64,000 nucleotides of DNA, taken from Streptomyces sp. RKAG290. GTDB lineage: Bacteria; Actinomycetota; Actinomycetes; Streptomycetales; Streptomycetaceae. The position numbers were made by a program, and so were the translations under genes. Shown here piece after piece: positions 1-7,824 of the stretch (the stretch's first letter is position 1; every line of letters starts with the position of its first letter). Under the pieces are notes generated by a model. That model was given only the letters and a program-made list of their open reading frames with translations, did no database searches and was not told the DNA's origin. The stretch is from positions 4,339,894 through 4,403,893 of the forward strand of contig NZ_JAJOZC010000001.1 in NCBI RefSeq assembly GCF_023701695.1. Reading direction: 5' to 3'.

Positions 1-115
1 ACCCGCTGCGAGGACGACGACGGCTGCCGGGCGTTCGGAGCTCACGGATATGCCCTTCGGCTTCGGGTGGTGGACATCCGCAGGATACCGGGGGGCATGG
101 GGCCGGACATGAGGG

Positions 116-144
116 CGGGCCCCGACCGGAGAGGTCGGGGCCCG
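116..144 (-). terminator. Hairpin terminator after tRNA-Gln
   Basis: A perfect 12-bp stem (116-127 paired with 133-144) encloses a 5-base loop. It lies 9 bases beyond the 3' end of the minus-strand tRNA-Gln. There is no T tract, as is usual in Streptomyces, so termination is inferred from stem strength and position. Confidence 0.6.
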
Positions 145-153
145 TTGCGTGGG

Positions 154-224
154 CTCCCGGGGAAGGAATCGAACCCTCATTCAATGGACCAAAACCATTT
201 GTCCTGCCATTAGACGACCCGGGA
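154..224 (-). tRNA. tRNA-Gln (anticodon TTG)
   Basis: Read on the minus strand, the 7-bp acceptor stem TCCCGGG/CCCGGGA closes exactly, the T-arm carries GGTTCGATTCC, and the anticodon arm is AATGG-TTTTGGT-CCATT. The loop places TTG (complement of 190-192) at positions 34-36, which decodes CAA. The length is 71 nt including the discriminator G; CCA is not encoded. The gene lies 11 bases beyond the stop codon of the minus-strand gene that precedes it. Confidence 0.95.
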
Positions 225-235
225 TGGTCTTGCAC

Positions 236-1105
236 TTATGTCCGGTTTTGCGGTTCGGGCGAAAGTGCAGCACCTACTATGCCGTACCACCAGCCCTCGA
301 TGCGACGGTAAAGATCAGCACTTTGTAGTACATGGATCGCAAGGCAGCCCCGGTAATTCTCGCCGACGTTCTTCCGGACAGTGACGGGCTGGTGCTTCTT
401 CAGTGTCGTCTTGCCGAATCGTGAACTATCGGCACCCGTGTGTGCCATCCAGAAGCGTTCGGCTTCGGCCACGTCCGCAGTCTCGTGGATGTTCACGTGG
501 AACTTGAGCTGCTCCTGGGTGAAGCCGAGGAGGCGCAGCCAGGTAAGGAAGACGCCGATCACGTCGGGATCGCTGTTGATGAAGGAGACGCGTTCCGATC
601 GGCGGTAGGCCTTGGATTTGCTCCCTTCCGCCCAGTAGAGCGCCACACCCACCAGGAAGAGCTCGCGGTCACTCAGTGAGGCGGTCTCACGGCGGGCTGA
701 TTCCCGGGTCTGTTGGCGCTCCGTCTCGCGTCGGTGAAGCGTGGCTTCCCAACCGCGCCGGGCGATGGCCGAGGCGTCCTCGCGGCTGCGCCTCGGCGGC
801 TTCGGCAGATCCCGCACCCACAGCGAGATCGAACCCTTGGAGCACCCCAGCTCCACCTGGATCTGGTCGTACGTCATGCCCTGGAGCCGCAGTTCGCGCG
901 CCTTCTTGCGCAGGTCGTCCTTGGCGTTGGGCCGCTTCGTCCACTCGGGGGCGGGCTCACCCTCCAGGAGGCGGTTGAGGAGGTCGTTGTTGTGGAGCTT
1001 CAGCCGGTCGCGGATCTGACGGCGGCTCAAACCCTCGCGTCGCAGCGCGACCGCCTGCTCCCGGAGGCCCTCGAAGTCGGCGTACTTGCTGGTGATTTCC
1101 GTCAT
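236..1105 (-). CDS. HTH protein with LAGLIDADG-like domain
   Basis: A 289-residue protein with two N-terminal helix-turn-helix-like repeats. Residues 12-45 contain LREQAVALRREGLSRRQIRD and residues 65-98 contain the similar RKKARELRLQGMTYDQI followed by CSKGSISLWV. After a basic linker comes a C-terminal half that opens with FLVGVALYWAEGSKS, close to the helix of single-motif LAGLIDADG-fold proteins (G-x-YWAEGS). It continues with the VSFINSDPDVI and FHVNIHE strands typical of that fold. Such proteins may be DNA-binding regulators or inactive homing-endonuclease relatives, as in WhiA. I cannot identify a target. It is cotranscriptional in orientation with, and directly abuts, tRNA-Gln. Domain identity is inferred from motif recognition. 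Confidence 0.7.
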   Translation of the reverse strand: MTEITSKYADFEGLREQAVALRREGLSRRQIRDRLKLHNNDLLNRLLEGEPAPEWTKRPNAKDDLRKKARELRLQGMTYDQIQVELGCSKGSISLWVRDLPKPPRRSREDASAIARRGWEATLHRRETERQQTRESARRETASLSDRELFLVGVALYWAEGSKSKAYRRSERVSFINSDPDVIGVFLTWLRLLGFTQEQLKFHVNIHETADVAEAERFWMAHTGADSSRFGKTTLKKHQPVTVRKNVGENYRGCLAIHVLQSADLYRRIEGWWYGIVGAALSPEPQNRT

Positions 1106-1260
1106 GGGACAAGCGTTGTCCGGAATGCGGACGCACGGGTCGAATGTGCGGTCGATTCGCCATTTCGGGCGATCGTCGATCGTTTCTTCAGCATTCGTAC
1201 GCGCGACGTGCTGTTCAGGTCACCCGAAAATGAGGTGCGCCCGCCCGTACGCTGGACGTC

Positions 1261-2568
1261 ATGACCGCAACGGGGGCAGACCGGGAAGCGGCGGGTCCGA
1301 CCACCCGCAGCTACTGGTGGTGGGAACGGCGACGGAGTGTCGCACTGGATGTGGGACTGGCGCTGCTTTCGGCGCTGGAGTGTGCGTTGGAAGGGGTGGC
1401 GTTCGCGGGGGACACCGGGCTGCCGGTGCCGCTGGGAGTGGTGTTCGGGCTGTTCGCGGGGGCCGTGCTGCTGGTGCGCAGGCGGTGGCCGATCGCCGTG
1501 GTGCTGGTGTCGGTCGCGACGACGCCGGCCGAGATGGGCTTCCTGATGGGCCTGGTCGGCCTGTACACGCTGGCCGCGTCCGACGTGCCGCGGCGGATCA
1601 CCACGCTGCTGATGAGCATGTCGCTGGTGGGCACGTTCCTCGTCACGTACGTGCGGCTGCGGCAGGGCGTCTCGGCCAACGCCGACTTCGGTCCCGGCGA
1701 CTGGTACGTCCCGATGCTGTCGCTCTTCATGGCGGTGGGGCTCTCCGCGCCGCCGGTGCTGTTCGGCCTCTACATAGGGGCGCGTCGCCGCCTGATGGAG
1801 AGCCTGCGGGAACGGGCGGACTCGCTGGAGCGGGAGCTGTCGCTGCTCGCGGACCGGGCCGAGGAACGGGCCGAGTGGGCGCGCACCGAGGAGCGGACGC
1901 GGATCGCCCGCGAGATGCACGACGTGGTCGCCCACCGGGTGAGCCTGATGGTGGTCCACGCCGCGGCGCTGCAGGCGGTCGCGCCCAAGGACCCGGCCAA
2001 GGCGGTGCGCAACGCCGTGCTGGTCGGCGATATGGGGCGGCAGGCGCTGACGGAGCTGCGCGAGATGCTCGGGGTGCTGCGCACGGGCGAGCCGATGGTG
2101 GCCAGGGTGACCAAGGTGCCGCTCGCCTCGGTCGGCCGGGTGGCCGCGGCCGCGGCGGAGGACGGGCCACGGCTCCACGAGGTGGAGACGCTCGTCGGGG
2201 AGTCGCGGGCGGCGGGGATGACGGTGGAGCTCTCGGTGGAGGGCGAGGCGCGTCCGTACGCCCCCGAGGTCGAGCAGACGGCGTACCGGGTCGTGCAGGA
2301 GGCGTTGACGAACGTGCACAAGCACGCGGCGGGCGCGAAGACCTGGGTGCGGCTGGCGCACCGGGGGGCCGAGGTCGCCATGCAGGTGGAGAACGGTCCG
2401 TCGGACGCGGGCACGGCGGACGCGGGATTGCCCTCGGGGGGCAACGGTCTCCTGGGCATGCGGGAGCGGGTGCTGGGGCTGGGCGGGGTGTTCGTCTCCG
2501 GCCCGACGGACGCGGGCGGCTTCCGCGTATCGGCGGTACTCCCGCAATCCACCCCACCCGCCGTCTGA
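1261..2568 (+). CDS. NarL/DesK-type sensor histidine kinase (orphan)
   Basis: A 435-residue two-component sensor kinase. Residues 28-170 hold four to five hydrophobic membrane segments without a large extracellular loop. A coiled linker leads to a HisKA_3 dimerisation helix with the phospho-acceptor H220 in REMHDVVAHR. The C-terminal HATPase domain has its N-box around N351 (VQEALTNVHKHA) and a G-box at GNGLLGMRERV (residues 394-404). This subclass pairs with LuxR/NarL-type response regulators, but none is encoded on either side, so the kinase is orphan here. Between H-box and N-box is a longer than usual segment (about residues 275-320). ATG 1261 begins the conserved reading frame. Confidence 0.88.
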   Translation: MTATGADREAAGPTTRSYWWWERRRSVALDVGLALLSALECALEGVAFAGDTGLPVPLGVVFGLFAGAVLLVRRRWPIAVVLVSVATTPAEMGFLMGLVGLYTLAASDVPRRITTLLMSMSLVGTFLVTYVRLRQGVSANADFGPGDWYVPMLSLFMAVGLSAPPVLFGLYIGARRRLMESLRERADSLERELSLLADRAEERAEWARTEERTRIAREMHDVVAHRVSLMVVHAAALQAVAPKDPAKAVRNAVLVGDMGRQALTELREMLGVLRTGEPMVARVTKVPLASVGRVAAAAAEDGPRLHEVETLVGESRAAGMTVELSVEGEARPYAPEVEQTAYRVVQEALTNVHKHAAGAKTWVRLAHRGAEVAMQVENGPSDAGTADAGLPSGGNGLLGMRERVLGLGGVFVSGPTDAGGFRVSAVLPQSTPPAV

Positions 2569-2601
2569 GGCCGCGGACGGGCTTCGGGGCCGGGCCGGCC
2601 T

Positions 2602-2632
2602 CTCAAGCCCGTCCGGCGTTTGAGGACGGACC
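2602..2632. repeat. Streptomyces-type dispersed intergenic repeat
   Basis: The core CTCAAGCCCGTCCGGCGTTT followed by GAGGACGGA is an imperfect palindrome (CTCAA...TTTGAG) located just after the histidine kinase stop. Elements of this form (CTCAAACGCCGGACGGGCTT in the other orientation) are very common between Streptomyces genes and may act as terminators or as hairpins protecting mRNA ends. Confidence 0.5.
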
Positions 2633-2708
2633 CTCACGGTGGTGACCGGGGCGCCCGGCGAGACCCGGCGACCCGGAGACCCGAAGACCCGGCGCCTCCG
2701 GCGCCCGC

Positions 2709-3242
2709 TCAGCCCGAGACGAGCCGTTCCGGCTGGATGCCGGTGACCAGCGTGGCCAGCGCCTGGTCGATGTCCGGGCCGAGGTACCAGTCGCCGGTGT
2801 GGTCGACGCTGTAGACCCGGCCCTCGGTGTCGATCGCGAGGACGGCCAGTCCGTCCCCCTCGTCGCCCAGGGGCGCGACCTCCGTTTCCAGGGCGCGTCC
2901 GAGGTCCGCCAGGGTCCGGGCGAGGTGCAGCCCGCGCAGGGGGTCGATCCGTACCGCCGCCGGTGCGATCTGGCGGCCCGGTGCGGTCGCGGTGATGTGC
3001 AGGCCGCCGAATTCGGCCCAGGCCTCCACCGCTGCCGGGAAGACGGCGTGCTGGTGGCCGGCCGGTGATGCGTGCGAGCGCAGGGCGTCGGCCCATTCCT
3101 CGGCCTGCCGGATGTCCCAGCGGCCCGGCTGCCAGCCGGCGGCGCGCAGGGCCGCGTCGACGGCGACGGGGAAGCGGGTGGAGGTGTGGCGGTCGTGGTT
3201 CGCCGGGCCCGCTTGTTCGGGGAAGTCGTTTCGGTCGGCCAT
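2709..3242 (-). CDS. SUKH-3 family immunity protein
   Basis: A 177-residue cytoplasmic protein. It has the SUKH-3 layout: an N-terminal segment FPVAVDAALRAAGWQPGRW, then AVEAWAEFGGLHI, and near the C-terminus the family hallmark DTEGRVYSVDHTGDWYLG followed by DIDQALATLVTG. SUKH proteins bind and neutralise nuclease and deaminase toxins in polymorphic toxin systems. Its start lies 10 bases after the stop of the upstream deaminase gene, so the two form a toxin-immunity pair on one transcript. No signal peptide is visible, as expected for a cytosolic antidote. The specific partner is inferred from adjacency. Confidence 0.85.
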   Translation of the reverse strand: MADRNDFPEQAGPANHDRHTSTRFPVAVDAALRAAGWQPGRWDIRQAEEWADALRSHASPAGHQHAVFPAAVEAWAEFGGLHITATAPGRQIAPAAVRIDPLRGLHLARTLADLGRALETEVAPLGDEGDGLAVLAIDTEGRVYSVDHTGDWYLGPDIDQALATLVTGIQPERLVSG

Positions 3243-3252
3243 GTGGGCGCGG

Positions 3253-3786
3253 TCAGCCCTTCTCTGCGGTGGTCGCCGCTCCGGTCGTGGTGAGGTCGAT
3301 GGGGCGTACGCCGAAGTGGCCGAGCATCACCGAGCAGGAGCGGCAGGGCGGGACGTAGCTGCCGTGCATGGGGTCGCCGTCCTCGCGGATGTGGCGGGCG
3401 GTGAGCCGGGCGTGCTTGAGCGCGCGGCGGGCTTCGCCGTTGGTGAGGGGCTTGCGCTGGGCTCGTTTGGAGCGGCCGGTCTCCGCGGCGGTGAGGTGCC
3501 GGGAGAGCAGTATCGCTTCGGGGCAGCGGCCGGTGAAGCGTTCGCGCTGACCACTGGTGAGGGTGTCGAGGAAGTCCTGGACGAGGTGGTGCAGGACAGG
3601 TGGCTGGTCGCCCTTGCCGGCGGTGCAGGTGAGAGTTTCGCCGCGTACGGACAGCGCTGCGGCCACCGCGGGCAGGATGCCGTCGCGGCGGTGGGTCAGA
3701 CGGGGTGCGTGGCTGGTTTCGGTGCTGCTCCAGCTGAGTCGCGGGTCCCCGGTTGTGACGGTGTGTGCTGTGTGTGCGGTGTGCAT
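3253..3786 (-). CDS. YwqJ-like putative deaminase
   Basis: A 177-residue protein with the two zinc-site motifs of the cytidine-deaminase superfamily: C88-P-E90 in GRCPEAILLSRHL and P-C148-R-S-C151 in PPCRSCSVMLGHFGV. This arrangement fits the YwqJ-related family, which mostly serves as nucleic-acid-modifying toxin domains. ATG 3786 is chosen because GGAGGG lies 8 bases upstream; the frame stays open further upstream but composition there is not coding-like. The protein starts with an odd HTAHTAHTV repeat and has no signal peptide or long export domain. It therefore probably acts inside the producer or needs another carrier. The next gene is a SUKH-3 immunity protein. Substrate is unknown. Confidence 0.75.
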   Translation of the reverse strand: MHTAHTAHTVTTGDPRLSWSSTETSHAPRLTHRRDGILPAVAAALSVRGETLTCTAGKGDQPPVLHHLVQDFLDTLTSGQRERFTGRCPEAILLSRHLTAAETGRSKRAQRKPLTNGEARRALKHARLTARHIREDGDPMHGSYVPPCRSCSVMLGHFGVRPIDLTTTGAATTAEKG

Positions 3787-4087
3787 GGTGCTGTGTCCCT
3801 CCGTGCCCGCAGCGGCAGCTGCCGAATGTGCACGCCCCCTGTATGCGGGTGACAGCCTGCCAAATGTGTCGGGTCGTGTGAAAGCTGGGTCGGGGAAAGG
3901 TGTGTGCGTGTCGCGCGACAGCGGCCCTGTCGTCGCTCGTCCGTCACGCCGCCGTGACGGTTCGTGACGGAATTGGCCGCGGGCAGGAGGGGCGGGCCCC
4001 GTTCTTGCGCCACCGCATAGGCTGTGACCGGACCGCCCCATGGGCAGGTCGGTCCTCATCAGCCAGACGCAGCAGGGGGCAACCGCC

Positions 4088-5065
4088 ATGACGACAGGTC
4101 GGCTCGGGCAGCAAGCCGCGCCACCGAACGGGGCCTACGCCGGGCAGCTCGTGCACTTCCCGGATCCGGTCCGGGCGTCCCGCCACCCCAGAGGTGTGCG
4201 CATGGACGGGAACGGCTGTCCGGAGTTCGCGCCGTACGCGCGCGCCGCCGCCGAGATCGCCGAGCCCCCGCAGGGCTTCGGCATCGATGAGCTGCGGCTC
4301 ACGGACTACGTATCGGCGAACGCGGCGTTGGCGGCCAGCGGCCATGAGCTGTGGGACACGATCCCGGCGGTGGCCACCCCGCACGGCTGGACCTGGCACC
4401 ACGTGCCGGGCGGCCGGCGCATGGAGTTGGTCCCGGTCGAGGTGAAGGCGCTGCTGCGGCACCACGGCGGGCTGGCGACGACCGCGGTGGACCAGAACAA
4501 GCGGGGCACGCGTCCGCTGCAGGAGACCCGGCCCGCGCACTTCCGGCTTCCGAAGGGGGCCGTGGCGGTGAGCGAGCAGCAGATCCAGGGTGTCGAGGAG
4601 GACCTCGGCTACCGGCTGCCCGGTGCGTACCGCTCGTTCCTGAAGGCCGCCGGTGGCTCGGCCCCGGTCGGTGCGGCGCTCGACGCGGAGCTCGGCCTCC
4701 TGGTCGACCAGCCGTTCTTCACGGTGCGCGAGGAGGCCGCCGTGAACGACCTGGTGTACGTCAACAAGTGCCTGCGGGACCATCTGACCAAGGACTATCT
4801 GGGGGTCGGTTTCGTTCAGGGCGGCATTCTCGCGGTCAAGGTCCGGGGCCAGGCCATCGGTTCGGTCTGGTTCTGCGCGTACGACGACGCGAGGGACCAG
4901 GACGGCTGGAGCGTGCAGGAGCGGGTGGACCGGCTGCTGCTGCCGTGCGGTGCGGACTTCGACGCCTTTCTGCAGCGCCTCGCGGGCAATCCCCCGGAGC
5001 TGGAGACGGTGGCGAACCTGATGGTGGACGGCGGCTTCGCGTACGCCGTCCCGGTGGAGGGGTGA
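4088..5065 (+). CDS. WHH-type HNH nuclease fused to SMI1/KNR4 (SUKH) domain
   Basis: A 325-residue fusion. Residues 88-128 match the WHH nuclease family: LWDTIPAVATPHGWTWHHVP with W103-H104-H105, then MELVPVEVK and RHHGG, the expected trailing His-Gly-Gly. Residues about 160-300 form a SUKH-1/SMI1-KNR4 domain (IQGVEEDLGYRLPGAYRSFL, then GGILAV and FDAFLQRL). Toxin and antidote-type domains in one polypeptide suggest a self-inhibited nuclease or a decoy. ATG 4088 follows AGGGGG. The stop overlaps or abuts the next gene, so they are translationally coupled. No secretion signal is present. Domain calls rest on motif recognition; nuclease activity is not shown. Confidence 0.8.
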   Translation: MTTGRLGQQAAPPNGAYAGQLVHFPDPVRASRHPRGVRMDGNGCPEFAPYARAAAEIAEPPQGFGIDELRLTDYVSANAALAASGHELWDTIPAVATPHGWTWHHVPGGRRMELVPVEVKALLRHHGGLATTAVDQNKRGTRPLQETRPAHFRLPKGAVAVSEQQIQGVEEDLGYRLPGAYRSFLKAAGGSAPVGAALDAELGLLVDQPFFTVREEAAVNDLVYVNKCLRDHLTKDYLGVGFVQGGILAVKVRGQAIGSVWFCAYDDARDQDGWSVQERVDRLLLPCGADFDAFLQRLAGNPPELETVANLMVDGGFAYAVPVEG

Positions 5066-5070
5066 GCGCG

Positions 5071-7625
5071 GTGGTGACCTTTGCGCAGGCGCAGGAGCGC
5101 GCGGACGAGTGGGTCAACGGTGATGTTCCGGCGTACCAGCACCGCGAGGTGAGGGTGCGTGAGTTCGAACTGGGCTTCGTGGTGTGGGCCGAGGACCGCG
5201 TCGACGGCCCGGTTTCGGACGGTGGCCGGCAGCGGCTGGTGATCGCCCGGGACAGTGGTGAGGCGACGTTGTGGCCGGGGCTGCCGGTGGGTGAGGTGAT
5301 CCGGCGGCACGAGGAGGAGTACGGCGCTGTGGACGTGGCGGAGGCTGCTCCGGAGCCGCCGCAGCGCATCGACCTGAACCAGACGTCGTTCCTGTTGAGC
5401 CCGCCGGAGTGGCTCCAGGAGGCCGCGGACAAGCTCGGTATTCCGGACCGGCGGGCGGATCGCGCCGGGGAGCCGGCCCCGCCGGCTGCCCCCGCCGCTC
5501 CTTCCCCTTCCCCTTCCCCTTCTCCTTCTTCTCCTCCTTCGCAGGGCGGGCAGGACGCTTACGAGCCCACCGCGTACTCCGGGGTTCCGGCGTCCGCGCC
5601 GCAGCCGCCGGCCGGGGCCACGCCGTGGGCGGGGACCGACACCAACGCAGGCTCCGACGAGGGGGAGGTGGCGCTGCCGGCCACGGTGTTCGCGCCGCCG
5701 CTCTCCGGCGCGGACGACGAGGGCGCGCCGCCCAGGGTGGTGTCGGCCGAAGCGCCGACCGCGCTGATGTCGGGCGGCAGTGCGCTGCCCCGGACGGCGA
5801 TCGTGCCCGGTCTGGGTCCGCAGCGTCCCGGGGCTCCGGCTCCGGGCGCCCCCGGCACTCCCGCACCCGGACACCGCGGTGGCCCCGACAGCTCCCACCC
5901 CGGGGACATCGCGGACGCCGCCACCAGCAAGGCCGCCGTCTCGCCGCGTGGTCCGCGCGGCGGGGGTTCGACGACCCCGCCGCCGCCCGGTGCCCCAGGC
6001 ATCCCGGGTTCGCCGGCGGGTGCGCCGCTGCCGCCGCCCTCGGGGCCGGGTGCGCCCGGAGCTCCGGCGGGCGGGTACATGCCGACGCAGCTCGCCCCGC
6101 AGCAGGGCCCGCCCGGTGTTCCGGGCGCCCCGCAGCCCCCGGTGCGCCGACTCCGCCGCCCGGTGGCGACGTGCACCAGGCAGCCACCATGTTCGCTTCC
6201 CCGGGTCAGGTCGGCCCGTCGGCTCCGCAGCCGCCCGGTCCGCCCGGTCCGCCCGGTGTGCCGGGTGCTCCGCAGCCCCCCGGCCCGCCCGGTCCGCCGC
6301 CGCCCCCCGGGTCGACGCCGCCCCCCGTCGGCGGTGCGCACCATGCGGCGACGATGCTCGCGGGCCCGGCGCAGATGGGCCCCTCGGCTCCGCGGCCGCC
6401 CGGTCCGCCGGGCGCTCCGGGTGCCCCGCAGCCGCCCGCGCCGCCCGGCGCCACGCCGCCTCCCGGTGGCGGTGTGCATCACGCGGCGACGATGCTAGCG
6501 GGTCCGGCGCAGATGGGCCCGTCCGCTCCGCAGCCGCCGGGTCCGCCCGGTCCGCCCGGTGCGCCGATGGGCGGTGCCCGCGGTCCGGTGCCGCCGCCCG
6601 GCCACACCCCGCCGCCCCCGGCGTACGGGTATCCGCAGGCGCCGGCCGGTCAGCCGACCGTCGGCCCCGGCTACCAGGCGGTGCTGCGCTACCGCGCGCC
6701 CGACGGCAGCGAACAGCAGCTGATCCGGCGTTCGGCGCCCGGCACCCCGCACCCCGAGTGGCAGATGCTGCACGAGCTGCGGGCGATGAACGTGCCGCCG
6801 CAGCAGGTCATCGAGCTGCACACGGAGCTGGAGTCGTGCGAGCTGCCGGGTGGTTACTGCGCCCGGATGATCCGGGAGACCTGGCCGCAGGTGCGGATCA
6901 CCAGCGTCGCCCCGTACGGCACCGATCACGCCAGCCGGCAGCAGGGCATGCAGCATCTGCTCACCCACCAGGGTGAGCTGCACCAGGTCGCGGACGGCCC
7001 GGCGCGTCCCGCGCCGGTGCGGGCGCCGCTGCCGCAGCTGCCGCCCGCGATGCCGGTGCCGCCGGAGGCCGTGGCGGAGGAGCTGCTGCAGGCCTTCGGT
7101 CCGCAGGGCGTGCTGCGCTTCGACCAGCGCGCGGTGTCCCGTCAGGGTGTGCCGGAGGTCGTGGCGAGGACGCTGGTGTGGGCGGGACTGCCCGCCGACT
7201 TCGGGCCGTTCTTCTGGGCGCAGCCGGGTCAGCCGGTGGTGCCGACGCTGGCCGAGCTCGCCGCGCAGCGACAGGTGCAGCCGGCGTCCGACGCGGGGTC
7301 GTACCTCGTGATGGGTTCGGACTTCGGCCGGGCGATCTGCGTGCAGTACGGGACGGCGAACATCGTGGCCGTGCCGGTGGAGGCGGGGCCCGGCGGGCAG
7401 TCGGTGCCGCCGCAGTTCGTGAACACCGGGCTGCCGGAGTTCACCCGGTCCCTGGCCCTGCTCGGCCGGATGTGGCGGCTGCGTTTCGGCCTGAATCCGG
7501 AGCAGGCGGGCCGCTGGACGGTCGACTTCCAGGCACAGCTCGTCGCACTGGACCCGGCGGCGCTCGCGTCGCCGGAGAGCTGGTGGTCGGTGCTGCTGGA
7601 GCAGATGTGGGACGGCTTGATCTGA
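5071..7625 (+). CDS. YrhB / Pro-rich / deaminase / SUKH-4 fusion protein (1-base frameshift near 6141)
   Basis: One long gene read in two frames. Residues 1-90 are YrhB (Imm35)-like (FAQAQERADEWVNG, VWAEDR). About residues 130-530 are a Pro/Gly/Ala-rich linker with repeated T-x-[FL]-A-x-P motifs. Then comes a nucleic-acid/nucleotide deaminase domain, with HPEW encoded at 6750-6761 and C-ELPGGY-C at 6837-6860. The last 190 residues are a SUKH-4 immunity domain (GVLRFDQRAV to LEQMWDGLI). The frame shifts by one base at the CCCCCGG run ending at 6142; adding one base restores ...PQPPGAPTPPPGG. GTG 5071 sits 9 bases after GGAGGGG; GTG 5062 overlapping the previous stop is an alternative. A sequencing error is likelier than decay because both sides are well conserved. 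Confidence 0.75.
6163..6557 (+). repeat. Three coding tandem repeats in Pro-rich linker
   Basis: About 130-155 bases are repeated three times at roughly 6163, 6333 and 6472. Each encodes a block of the form GG-x-[VA]-H-[QH]-AATM-[FL]-A, then [QM]GPSAP and a Gly-Pro-Pro stretch. The second and third copies are nearly identical in the AATMLAGPAQMGPSAP part. The repeat lies inside the linker of the deaminase/SUKH-4 fusion and immediately follows the frameshift. Confidence 0.7.
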
Positions 7626-7655
7626 TCGTCGAACATCCGTAGTACTTCAACGGGT

Positions 7656-7699
7656 GTGGTGCTCCGTCCCCTGCTGGGGGGCGGGGCACCACGCCTTTT
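7656..7699 (+). terminator. Intrinsic terminator after toxin cluster
   Basis: GTGGTGCTCCGTCCCC pairs with GGGGGCGGGGCACCAC around a short loop, followed by GCCTTTTCC. The short T run makes this one of the more canonical intrinsic terminators in the window. It sits 30 bases past the stop of the deaminase/SUKH-4 fusion. Confidence 0.7.
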
Positions 7700-7824
7700 C
7701 CGGCTGTGATGCCTGTCGCTTCCGTCTTGAAAGCATCGAAACGATTCCGACTTCCGGGCCAATTGCCGCATCCTTGACGTATTGCGGGATGGTCGGGTCG
7801 GAGAGTCGGAAAGAGGCGTCAAGG

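Noticed and set aside
236..1105. Integrase next to tRNA-Gln indicating an integrated element
   Set aside because: The protein lacks tyrosine or serine recombinase motifs; no direct repeat of the tRNA 3' end was seen in the window.
1086..2645. 519-codon frame overlapping the histidine kinase
   Set aside because: Same strand, different frame, Gly/Arg/Ala low complexity; the kinase frame carries all motifs.
5480..6560. Repeats possibly forming a CRISPR array
   Set aside because: The repeats are coding Pro/Gly-rich units of variable spacing within one gene; no constant 28-37-base repeats with unique spacers.
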